Source: an uncultured Eubacteriales bacterium
GTDB taxonomy: Bacteria; Bacillota; Clostridia; Oscillospirales; CAG-272
DNA: 9,257 nt
Direction: 5' to 3'
NCBI GenBank assembly: GCA_900548735.1
Contig: URMC01000070.1
Span: 1-9,257 of the forward strand
The notes below the pieces were generated by a model, which was given only the letters and a program-made list of their open reading frames with translations, did no database searches and was not told the DNA's origin. The position numbers were made by a program, and so were the translations under genes. Below, one piece after another: positions 1-5,790 of the stretch (within the stretch, counting starts at the first letter, position 1; each line of letters begins with the position of its first letter).

Positions 1-735
1 CACCCGCTCCAAAGCACTGTCGTCAATGGGCGTGCCGGAGAACTGCTCGCTGGAGCGTTTGGCCTGCGCCACCAGCATGGAAAGCCCGCTGGCATGGGGG
101 ATCCCCAGCTCCTCCGCCTGTAGGATCAGCGCTGTCCGGGCGGGGTTGTATACAATGTCCAGCACGCCCTGACAGCAGGGGAACTGCTTCAGATCCACCG
201 CCGCGGAGCCGTTGTGGGGATACATCCCCACCGGCGTGGTATTGATGAGAATTTCCGCGTCAGCGTGGTCGCGCGCCGCCGCTACATAGGAAATTGCCCC
301 CTCCTTTGCCGTGCGGGAAACCCGCAAAACCTCCCCCGCGCCAAGGCTTTTTGCCACCGCCACCGCCGTGCGGGAGGTGCCGCCGGTGCCGAGAACCAGC
401 ACCTTTTTCTGAAACACGCAGATGCCTGCCCGCTCAATGAGCGCGCGCATCCCTTCAAAATCGGTATTATAGCCATACAGCTTTCCGCCGCGGTTGACAA
501 TCGTGTTTACCGCGCCGATTGCCGCCGCCTCCGGCGAGAGATCCGTAAGATACGGAATCACGCTTTGCTTGTACGGGATCGTGACATTGATCCCCTCAAA
601 CGCCGGCGGCACAAAAAATGCGTTCAATTCGTTTGGCGCCAGTTCTTTCAATTCATAAGGATACCCGCCGATTTTCGCGTGAATCTCCGCAGAATAGCTG
701 TGCGCCAGCCGCCCGCCGATCAACCCGTATTTCAT
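1..735 (-). CDS. aroE: Shikimate dehydrogenase AroE (3' end outside window)
   Basis: NADP-dependent reduction of 3-dehydroshikimate to shikimate in the cytosolic shikimate pathway. The reading frame is open from the ATG at 735 to the left edge, 245 codons; family members usually have 270-290, so roughly 30-45 residues are missing. Visible motifs: the shikimate-binding Ser pair in HSYS (residues 12-15), NVTIPYK with the catalytic Lys at 56, GAVNT (74-78), YNTDFEG with the catalytic Asp at 92, a Rossmann loop GTGGTS (116-121), an SRT triplet (140-142) in place of the usual NADP-selecting NRT, then NTTPVGMYP, VYNPARTAL and GLSMLVAQA. A GGAGG lies 10 nt before the ATG, inside the end of aroC, and only 3 nt separate the two genes, which indicates translational coupling as the last visible gene of the pheA-aroB-aroC-aroE operon. 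The identification is firm. Confidence 0.96.
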   Translation of the reverse strand, partial: MKYGLIGGRLAHSYSAEIHAKIGGYPYELKELAPNELNAFFVPPAFEGINVTIPYKQSVIPYLTDLSPEAAAIGAVNTIVNRGGKLYGYNTDFEGMRALIERAGICVFQKKVLVLGTGGTSRTAVAVAKSLGAGEVLRVSRTAKEGAISYVAAARDHADAEILINTTPVGMYPHNGSAAVDLKQFPCCQGVLDIVYNPARTALILQAEELGIPHASGLSMLVAQAKRSSEQFSGTPIDDSALERV

Positions 736-738
736 CGG

Positions 739-1836
739 TCAAAATCCTCCGTTTCTCAACACGTCCGTGCCGTAACGCCCGATTAACAGGTCGGAAAGCA
801 CCAGCGCCGTCACGCTGTCAATCACCGGGCACACCCGCCGCACAATCGCCGGGTCGTGCCTGCCTTTGACAGCAAGAGTGATATTTTCGCCCTTGTTCAA
901 ATCCACCGTCTCCTGCTCCTTGGCAATCGAGGGCGTTGGGCGCACCGCACAGCGAAACAGAATCGGCATCCCGTTGCTGACCCCGCCGTTGACCCCGCCG
1001 GAACGGTTGGTGGCACTGACCACGCGCCCGTTCTCCATCCGAAATGCGTCATTGCAGGAGGAGCCGCGCCCTCCGGCAAAGCCGAACCCAAGCCCGAACT
1101 CCACGCCTTTTACCCCGCCGATGGCAAACATCGCGTGGGCAATAACCCCCTCTACGGTGTCGAAAAACGGCTCTCCGACCCCTGCGGGGAAGCCGGTGAC
1201 CGCCGTTTCGGTGCACCCGCCCACGCTGTCGAGTTCCGCTTTTGCCGCAAGGATTGCTTCTGTCATTTTCTCACCCCGTTCGGGGGCTAAAACCGGGAAA
1301 TCGCACCCGGAAAGCCGGGCAATTTCCCCGCCGGGGTCTTTGGAAAACGGAACGTCCTCCACCCCGCCGCAGGAAAGAATATGCGTGCCTATCGAAACGC
1401 CCAGCCGCCTGAGCGCGGGCAGGAGAATCCCCCCCGCCGCCACCAGCGCCGCCGTCACTCTGCCGGAAAAATGTCCCCCGCCGCGATAGTCTTCAAACCC
1501 GTGATATTTGCACCGCGCCGTGTAATCCGCGTGGGAGGGGCGCGCCACGCCGGGGGTGTAATCCCCGCTTTTCGTGTCCGTGTTCGGGATAAGAATACAC
1601 AACGGTGTACCGGTGGTCTTGCCCTCAAGTACCCCGCTGACAATCCGGTAGTCGTCCGGCTCTTTTCTTGCGGTGTCCAGTGCCGAGTGCGGGCGACGGC
1701 GGGCAAGCATCGCGCGGATCTCCCCGTCATCCACCGGCAACCCCGGCGTCAACCCGTCCAACACCGCGCCCACCGCCGCGCCGTGGCTCTCGCCGAACAA
1801 CGTGAGCGTCAGGGCGTTTCCGAACGTGTTTTTCAT
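739..1836 (-). CDS. aroC: Chorismate synthase AroC
   Basis: Converts 5-enolpyruvylshikimate 3-phosphate to chorismate, the last shared step to Phe, Tyr and Trp; the family needs reduced FMN without net redox change. The 365-residue product has the usual length. Motifs: GESHG at 15-19 (catalytic-type His18), RRRP at 46-49, RPSHADYT at 99-106, the signature GGGHFSGR at 119-126 (His122), the GRGSSCND and NRSGGVNGG flavin/substrate loops, and RHDP at 326-329 near the C-terminus with the conserved Asp328. The ATG overlaps the aroB stop in an ATGA tetranucleotide (1833-1836), and a GGGGGAG site lies just upstream inside aroB, so coupled translation is likely. No truncation or frameshift is visible. 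Confidence 0.98.
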   Translation of the reverse strand: MKNTFGNALTLTLFGESHGAAVGAVLDGLTPGLPVDDGEIRAMLARRRPHSALDTARKEPDDYRIVSGVLEGKTTGTPLCILIPNTDTKSGDYTPGVARPSHADYTARCKYHGFEDYRGGGHFSGRVTAALVAAGGILLPALRRLGVSIGTHILSCGGVEDVPFSKDPGGEIARLSGCDFPVLAPERGEKMTEAILAAKAELDSVGGCTETAVTGFPAGVGEPFFDTVEGVIAHAMFAIGGVKGVEFGLGFGFAGGRGSSCNDAFRMENGRVVSATNRSGGVNGGVSNGMPILFRCAVRPTPSIAKEQETVDLNKGENITLAVKGRHDPAIVRRVCPVIDSVTALVLSDLLIGRYGTDVLRNGGF

Positions 1837-2882
1837 ACCGTCTCCCCCGCTTTTCTCAAAATTTCTTCCGGGCGGTGCGCGGCAAACGCATACTGCCCGA
1901 TCTCGTCAACCTCCACGGTCACAATTTCTTTTCCCTGTGATTTTTTATCGTGCGTCAGATACGGCAACAGCTCCGCCGCGCCGTACGGCACCTCAACCGG
2001 CAACCCGAACCTTGCCAAAAGCGCCCGAAGCCGCTCTTTTGCGGCGCCTCCGGCAAAGGGCGGCATGCCGATTGCCACGCACTCTCCGTGCAGCAACGCG
2101 CCGCCCGCCGCGCTTTCCACCGCGTGCCCCAGCGTGTGCCCGAAATTCAGCACCCGCCGCAGTCCCGCCTCTGTGGGGTCCTTTTCCACCACGTCGCGCT
2201 TGAGCTCCACCGCGCGGGCGATGATTTCCGGCAGTGCCGCCGGCAACTTTTCCCCGACCGGGGCGTCGTCCGGCGCGCCCGCGCTCCACGGCAGTTGCAG
2301 GCGTTCCAGTTTTTCAAACAGCGCCGCGTCACACGTGGCGGCAATTTTCACGATTTCGGCAAGCCCCGCGCGAAACTGGCGGCGGGAAAGCGTGGCAAGC
2401 ACGCCGGGGTCAATCAGCACGCCACGCGGCTGCCAGAATGCCCCCACCGCGTTTTTGACCCCTTCAAAATCCACCCCGGTCTTCCCTCCGACCGAGGAAT
2501 CCACCTGTGAGAGCAGGGTCGTGGGGATATTGTAAAAATCCACCCCGCGCAGATACGTGGCGGCGGCAAACCCGGTCAGATCCCCCACCACCCCGCCGCC
2601 CACGGCGACCAGCGCGTCCTTTCTCGTCAGCCCTGCGGCAAGCGCCGCAGACAATATCCCCCCATATGTGGTGAGATTTTTGTTTTTCTCGCCCTGCGGA
2701 AAACGAAGAATCTCCGCCTCGCGGCACGCCGCCGCCACTGCCGCTGCGGGCGCCTCCGGCACCCCGTCATCGGTCACGATCAGCACGCGCCGGTCAAGAT
2801 CAAACACCTCCCCCACCCGGGAGAGCGTACCCATCATCACGTCATACGCGGCGTTTTTCAACCGCACCGGAATCTTCTTCAT
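1833..2882 (-). CDS. aroB: 3-dehydroquinate synthase AroB
   Basis: Cyclises DAHP to 3-dehydroquinate, the second step of the shikimate pathway, using NAD and a divalent metal (Zn or Co in the family). The 349 residues fit the family length. In order: a glycine-rich NAD site in AVGGGVVGDLTGF, the IPTTLLSQVDSSVGGKTGVD block, the GLAEIVK segment with the metal-ligand Glu, NFGHTLGHAVE and LLHGE with the two metal-ligand His, and a C-terminal HDKK lysine pair. All key residues look intact. The ATG at 2882 has a GGAGG site 5 nt upstream in a 15-nt gap after pheA. It overlaps aroC by 4 nt. No separate promoter is evident, so it should share the Phe-attenuated transcript. Confidence 0.97.
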   Translation of the reverse strand: MKKIPVRLKNAAYDVMMGTLSRVGEVFDLDRRVLIVTDDGVPEAPAAAVAAACREAEILRFPQGEKNKNLTTYGGILSAALAAGLTRKDALVAVGGGVVGDLTGFAAATYLRGVDFYNIPTTLLSQVDSSVGGKTGVDFEGVKNAVGAFWQPRGVLIDPGVLATLSRRQFRAGLAEIVKIAATCDAALFEKLERLQLPWSAGAPDDAPVGEKLPAALPEIIARAVELKRDVVEKDPTEAGLRRVLNFGHTLGHAVESAAGGALLHGECVAIGMPPFAGGAAKERLRALLARFGLPVEVPYGAAELLPYLTHDKKSQGKEIVTVEVDEIGQYAFAAHRPEEILRKAGETV

Positions 2883-2897
2883 CCCATCCTCCGCGCG

Positions 2898-3998
2898 TCA
2901 CCGTACGTTATCGGCGTAATAACTGCCCACCAGCCGCAGTTTGGCACAGATTGCCGACAGCTCATGCAGCATCTCCTGCCCCTCCGCGGTGTTGACATTA
3001 CCCTCCGCTTCCACGGTGAAATAGTAGTTCCAGCGAAGCCCCTTCATCGGGCGACTGCGCAGACTGCGCAGATTGAACCCGTGCGCGCCGATGATGTTCA
3101 GCGCACCGGCAAGCGAGCCGGACTCGTTGCGCACCGTAAACACCAGCAAAAAGTTTTCGTCCTCCCGCTTTCCCGTGCGCTCCGGCGTGTTTTTGCGGCG
3201 GGAGAACGCGCCGAAGCGCGTGGTGTTGTCATCCCGGTCGTTAACGGCGGCTTCCAGCACCGACAGCCCGAAAAGCGCCGCACTCTCGGCAGAGGCAAGC
3301 GCGGCAAGGCTCCTGTCGTTCTGCTTTTGCACATATTCGGCGGCAAGCGCGGTGTTGGAAAACGCCTGTGTCTCCACGCCCAGCTTTTTCAGATACTCCG
3401 CGCATTGCGAAAGCGCCTGCGGGTGGCTGATGACCGTGCGGATCTCTCCCAACTCCACTCCCGGAAGCGCCAGAAGATCATGTGTGATCGGCACATCCAG
3501 CACCTCGTTGAGGTAAAGGTTACCCGAAAAAATCAGATCCGTCACATTGCCGACCTCGCCGGCAACGCTGTTTTCCAGCGGGAGCACCGCGGTGTCCGCC
3601 TCCCCTGCCTCCACAGCGCGGTACGCCGCCTCAAAGGTCGGATAGGCAAGCGCCCCGGCATCTGGAAACAGCTTTTTTGCCGCCTGCGCCGCAAACGCGC
3701 CCTCGGTGCCGCAATACGCCACGCGCATGGCGCGCATCCGCTCGTTCTGATACGCGCGGGAGACCGCCATGGTGTTTTTCAGAAACTCCCGGTAATACGG
3801 CTCCAGCGCCGCCACCTCCGGCTGCTCGCAGTTGCGGCGGATGACTTCTTCCTCTCTTGCGCTGTCCAGCACGGGCAACCCGTGCTCTTTTTTGTAATCG
3901 GCGACTTTTCCCGCCGCCGCCATCCGGGCAAGAAACAGCTTCTGCATCTCCGCGTCTATCCGGTTGATCTCATTTCTTGCATTTTCCAACTTGTCCAT
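2898..3998 (-). CDS. pheA: Bifunctional chorismate mutase/prephenate dehydratase PheA
   Basis: Makes phenylpyruvate from chorismate by way of prephenate, the committed branch to Phe. Numbering from the ATG at 3998 gives 366 residues in three domains. The AroQ-type chorismate mutase is at about 1-88; Arg8, Arg25, Lys36, Asp45, Arg48, Glu49, Ser80 and Gln84 match the E. coli active site. The prephenate dehydratase follows at about 93-275, with GTEGAFA, LPLENSVAGE, SHPQALSQC and the catalytic NTTRF. A C-terminal ACT domain has GALN and RSRP where E. coli has the Phe-binding GALV and ESRP, so Phe feedback is likely. An in-frame ATG at 4013 adds MKRCR, but it directly abuts the terminator U-tract without a ribosome site. 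The ATG at 3998 has AAGAGGTG (4003-4010) correctly spaced and is preferred. It is the first enzyme gene of the operon, just past the attenuator. Confidence 0.96.
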   Translation of the reverse strand: MDKLENARNEINRIDAEMQKLFLARMAAAGKVADYKKEHGLPVLDSAREEEVIRRNCEQPEVAALEPYYREFLKNTMAVSRAYQNERMRAMRVAYCGTEGAFAAQAAKKLFPDAGALAYPTFEAAYRAVEAGEADTAVLPLENSVAGEVGNVTDLIFSGNLYLNEVLDVPITHDLLALPGVELGEIRTVISHPQALSQCAEYLKKLGVETQAFSNTALAAEYVQKQNDRSLAALASAESAALFGLSVLEAAVNDRDDNTTRFGAFSRRKNTPERTGKREDENFLLVFTVRNESGSLAGALNIIGAHGFNLRSLRSRPMKGLRWNYYFTVEAEGNVNTAEGQEMLHELSAICAKLRLVGSYYADNVR

Positions 3999-4016
3999 CC
4001 TGCACCTCTTCATGTG

Positions 4017-4053
4017 AAAAAATAAGGGGCGGCTCCGGAAAAGGAGCCGCCCC
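4017..4053 (-). terminator. Intrinsic terminator of the pheA attenuator
   Basis: On the minus-strand RNA, GGGGCGGCUCC (4053-4043) and GGAGCCGCCCC (4036-4026) form a perfect 11-bp GC-rich stem with a 6-nt loop UUUUCC, followed at once by UUAUUUUUU (4025-4017). The hairpin begins 9 nt after the leader peptide stop codon and ends only a few bases before pheA. A strong terminator between a promoter and the first structural gene makes sense only if it is conditional. Confidence 0.93.
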
Positions 4054-4096
4054 GAAACCCTTTTATACAGGGGTTGCTTCAGGCTTCCTTTTCCGG
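4035..4096 (-). promoter_or_regulatory. Antiterminator pairing competing with the pheA terminator
   Basis: RNA segment CCGGAAAAGGAAGCC (4096-4082, inside the leader ORF) is complementary to GGCUCCUUUUCCGG (4048-4035), which is the terminator's left arm, its loop and two bases of the right arm. The pairing is 14 bp with a single bulged A and excludes the terminator hairpin. The last Phe codon of the leader (4113-4111) lies 15 nt before the first segment, so a ribosome stalled on Phe codons would leave the segment free. Upstream, GUUUAC/GUAAAC (4114-4109 with 4101-4096) forms a small hairpin over the last Phe codon, and CCUUUU stretches in the Phe codon run (4134-4129; 4121-4116) can pair with AAAAGG (4092-4087). 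These are candidates for the alternative 1:2 structure. Pairing is read by eye; no energies were computed. Confidence 0.85.
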
Positions 4097-4227
4097 TTTA
4101 CTCCACCGGTAAACAAAAAGGCAAAATAAAAAGGGCAGTACGAAAAAGCCCGCACTGCGCCCGTAAAAAACCGACCTGCACCCATGTGGGCAGAAAGAGG
4201 ACAATGTTTTTTCAGCACATCTGCCAT
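4063..4227 (-). CDS. Phe-rich leader peptide of the pheA operon (PheL-like)
   Basis: A 54-codon ORF begins 22 nt after the predicted transcription start, with GGGAGG 8 nt before its ATG, and ends 9 nt before the attenuator terminator. It holds seven Phe codons, all UUU, at positions 20, 21, 28, 33, 35, 37 and 39, plus two Tyr codons at 30 and 34. Its core, PFYFAFLFT (32-40), matches 7 of 9 positions of PFFFAFFFT in the E. coli PheL leader peptide. The tail is basic (RKRK at 45-48). The role inferred is cis sensing of Phe-tRNA by ribosome stalling, not a stable protein. It is longer than PheL (15 residues). A start at the internal Met15 is possible, but that codon has no ribosome site. Confidence 0.87.
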   Translation of the reverse strand: MADVLKKHCPLSAHMGAGRFFTGAVRAFSYCPFYFAFLFTGGVNRKRKPEATPV

Positions 4228-4255
4228 TGCCTCGTCCTCCCTTCGGTTTTTTCTT

Positions 4256-4284
4256 ATTGTACCCCATTTCCCTTCTTTTGTCAA
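4256..4284 (-). promoter_or_regulatory. Sigma-A promoter of the pheA-aro operon
   Basis: On the minus strand, a perfect -35 TTGACA (4284-4279) and a -10 TACAAT (4261-4256) are separated by exactly 17 bp. Transcription should start near 4249, giving a short 5' UTR with the leader peptide's GGGAGG and then about 200 nt of leader up to the terminator. The promoter lies between the ribbon-helix-helix gene and the leader ORF. Confidence 0.9.
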
Positions 4285-4312
4285 GACCTCCCGCAACATT
4301 TTTTGCAGGAAA

Positions 4313-4486
4313 TCATTTTTTATCCTGCTCCATGTGCTCCAGCGCGAACAGAATACACTGGTTGATGAATTCGTTTCGGCTGATGTCAAACTTTGCCGCC
4401 TGTGCATCCACCGTGCGCACCGTTTCGCTGGATATGCGAATGGATATAACCTCTTTGTCCTGCTTTTTCGGAACAAACTGACCCAT
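4313..4486 (-). CDS. Small ribbon-helix-helix DNA-binding protein (CopG/Arc-like)
   Basis: A 57-codon ORF from the ATG at 4486 to the TGA at 4313-4315, with a GGGGTGAG site upstream. The product has the layout of a ribbon-helix-helix repressor: a short basic N-terminus with KKQDK, a beta strand VISIRIS (13-19), a first helix about 20-33 starting at SSETVRTVDAQ, a turn ISRNE (35-39), and a second helix FINQCILFALEHM (40-52). Such proteins dimerise through the strand, which enters the DNA major groove, and often repress their own promoter. Its promoter overlaps that of the divergent GGDEF gene, so it may control both. It is co-directional with the phe operon, and readthrough into that operon is possible since no convincing terminator follows. 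The exact family and target are unknown. Confidence 0.85.
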   Translation of the reverse strand: MGQFVPKKQDKEVISIRISSETVRTVDAQAAKFDISRNEFINQCILFALEHMEQDKK

Positions 4487-4501
4487 ACTCTGCTCACCCC
4501 C

Positions 4502-4531
4502 TTGACAAAATTATATTCAATATGATATTAT
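4502..4531 (+). promoter_or_regulatory. Promoter of the GGDEF gene
   Basis: A perfect -35 TTGACA (4502-4507), an 18-bp spacer and a -10 TATTAT (4526-4531) preceded by TGA (4523-4525), which gives an extended -10. The predicted start is near 4538, leaving a 5' UTR of about 57 nt with AAGGAGG at 4577-4583. Confidence 0.78.
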
Positions 4532-4538
4532 TTGTATA
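4510..4538 (-). promoter_or_regulatory. Promoter of the ribbon-helix-helix gene
   Basis: On the minus strand, a perfect -10 TATAAT (4515-4510) lies 17 bp from a partial -35 TATACA (4538-4533). The predicted start near 4503 leaves a leader of about 17 nt with a GGGGTGAG site. It occupies the same DNA as the plus-strand promoter in opposite orientation. Confidence 0.68.
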
Positions 4539-4545
4539 TATTCAA
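4512..4545. repeat. Direct repeat TATATTCAA x2, candidate operator
   Basis: TATATTCAA occurs at 4512-4520 and again at 4537-4545, 25 bp apart start to start. Between them lies an 11-bp palindrome AATAT-G-ATATT (4519-4529). The copies cover the spacer of the plus promoter and the -35 of the minus promoter. Short repeats at such spacing are typical operators of ribbon-helix-helix regulators, and one is encoded next door. The assignment is inference, and AT-rich DNA yields short repeats easily. Confidence 0.5.
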
Positions 4546-4594
4546 AAAATAATTACAAAATCGAATACAGCAGAAAAAGGAGGTTCCTGGAAGC

Positions 4595-5650
4595 ATGAAG
4601 ATGAAAGAAAAGTTTTCCCGGTTGTCAAAATACATCCGGGCATTTCCGGCAGAGGTTGCCTGCAGAAACCTGTTTTCGCTCACGGTGCTTTCGTGGGTAT
4701 TTTTTGTGATACTTGCCGTCTCCCACATTTCCGGCATATTTTGCGGGGAGGGTGGGAGCACGCTTTGGCTTTCCTTTGCCGCCACGGGGGCGGAATTGAT
4801 GTGTGCGATATTGCTGACGCTGGTAAAAGGCTCCTCTGCTCATGCGACGATATGGATTTTTGCCGGTGGGTATGTTGCGCTTGCCGGGGCAATTCTCCAG
4901 TTTGCGGCATTCGGGAACGGGCGCGGATGGCTGTTTGCATTGTTTCTGGTGGCGCTTGCCGGAGTGCTGACCCTGCCTTTAGGAAAGCTTTTGTGGCTGT
5001 TTTTGCCGCCGTCATTTGTGTTTCTGTATTTTGCGGTAACGGGGGGCGGCGCGCCGGCGGCGGAATTACCGGTTTCGGCGGTTTTGCTTGCCGGCAGTGT
5101 TGCGGCGCTTTCCGCATTTTTCCGCATACAGGAGGGGGAAAAGCGTGAAAAGGCATGCCGCATGGCAAGCACGGACGCACTGACCGGGGTCGGCAACCGG
5201 CACGCTTTTGAGGCGGGATTTCGCGCCATGGAGAAGTGCCGGACATTTGCGCTTGCGGTGATGGATCTTGACCATTTCAAGGAGATCAACGACCACGTCG
5301 GGCATGTCACGGGGGATGCGGTTCTGGTAGAGTTTTGCCGCTTTACGGAGCAATATTTTGCGGATTGCCAGCCGAAACCGCTTTTTGCCCGCCTCGGAGG
5401 GGATGAATTTGCGCTTTTGTTTGCAAGGGTCGGCGATGAAAACGCGCTTATTTATAAAATGGAAGCCTTCTGTGCCGAGATCCGGAAAAGCGCTGCCGGG
5501 AGCGGGGCGGTTTCCTGTTCCTGCAGTGTCGGGATGGTTTTTGCCAAAGCGCCTGGGTATGATTGCACCCGCGCGCTTGCCGCCGCGGACAGAGAGCTTT
5601 ACCGCGCCAAATGTCAGCGTGGCGCAACCGTTTGCACGGCAAGGCTGTAA
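4595..5650 (+). CDS. Membrane-bound GGDEF diguanylate cyclase
   Basis: Likely makes the second messenger c-di-GMP from two GTP. The 351 residues start with a basic cytoplasmic stretch (1-24), then about six hydrophobic segments (near 25-48, 58-77, 85-106, 111-130, 132-148 and 158-176), a short charged linker and a C-terminal GGDEF domain (about 190-351). The domain has TDALTGVGNR (193-202), the metal-binding MDLDHFKEIND (223-233), an intact GGDEF (268-272) and AADRELYRAK near the end. The residues that would form the RxxD inhibitory site read QPKP, so product inhibition through that site is not expected. AAGGAGG (4577-4583) precedes the ATG by 11 nt; a second ATG at 4601 is an alternative. 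The membrane part matches no named sensor domain I recognise, so the signal is unknown. A terminator at 5748-5775 ends the unit. Confidence 0.92.
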   Translation: MKMKEKFSRLSKYIRAFPAEVACRNLFSLTVLSWVFFVILAVSHISGIFCGEGGSTLWLSFAATGAELMCAILLTLVKGSSAHATIWIFAGGYVALAGAILQFAAFGNGRGWLFALFLVALAGVLTLPLGKLLWLFLPPSFVFLYFAVTGGGAPAAELPVSAVLLAGSVAALSAFFRIQEGEKREKACRMASTDALTGVGNRHAFEAGFRAMEKCRTFALAVMDLDHFKEINDHVGHVTGDAVLVEFCRFTEQYFADCQPKPLFARLGGDEFALLFARVGDENALIYKMEAFCAEIRKSAAGSGAVSCSCSVGMVFAKAPGYDCTRALAAADRELYRAKCQRGATVCTARL

Positions 5651-5672
5651 GACACCTGCGGTGCGGCTGAAT

Positions 5673-5720
5673 GGCTGACGCGGCGCATTGGGTACGCTCA
5701 CCCAATGCTCGGCATCAGCC
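5673..5720. repeat. Long imperfect hairpin in the nifJ upstream spacer
   Basis: A perfect 9-bp apical stem GCATTGGGT/ACCCAATGC (5685-5693 with 5700-5708) is extended by an interrupted stem to GGCTGA/TCAGCC (5673-5678 with 5715-5720). An alternative outer arm GCGGCTGA (5663-5670) pairs equally well with 5715-5722. It is the first of four hairpins in a gene-free stretch. No T-tract follows, so it is not a simple terminator. Confidence 0.65.
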
Positions 5721-5747
5721 GCCGAAAAGTTTTTGGGGGATTTAGAA

Positions 5748-5775
5748 GGGGGCTTTTTGAAAAAAGCCCCCTTTT
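5748..5775 (+). terminator. Rho-independent terminator after the GGDEF gene
   Basis: GGGGGCTTTTT (5748-5758) and AAAAAGCCCCC (5761-5771) form an 11-bp stem around a very tight loop (more realistically 9-10 bp with 4-6 looped), followed by TTTT (5772-5775). It lies about 100 nt after the GGDEF stop and is on the correct strand for it. Confidence 0.78.
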
Positions 5776-5790
5776 GCGCGCGCCTGCGGC

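Noticed and set aside
1381..2535. A 384-codon plus-strand open frame over aroC and aroB
   Set aside because: Low-complexity Pro/Ala/Ser/Arg-rich translation without motifs, opposite two fully motif-bearing genes; a by-product of GC-rich codons.
2964..4025. A 353-codon plus-strand open frame antisense to pheA
   Set aside because: Arg/His/Leu-rich without domain signatures; pheA on the other strand has all three domains and its catalytic residues.
4054..4249. T-box riboswitch controlling pheA
   Set aside because: The leader of about 200 nt is short for a T-box, and I find no T-box consensus (GGUGGNACCGCG-like) beside the terminator. A GGUGGA at 4107-4102 is part of the leader ORF and lacks the rest of the motif. 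The Phe-codon ORF explains the region better.
4290..4309. Hairpin just after the ribbon-helix-helix gene as its terminator
   Set aside because: A 7-bp stem with one G-U pair (4303-4309 with 4290-4296) is present on the minus strand, but no U-tract follows, so termination is doubtful.
4063..4497. Long version of the leader ORF (144 codons) starting at 4497
   Set aside because: Its 5' part runs out of frame through the ribbon-helix-helix gene and across the phe promoter. Only the part from 4227, which follows the promoter and has its own ribosome site, is supported.
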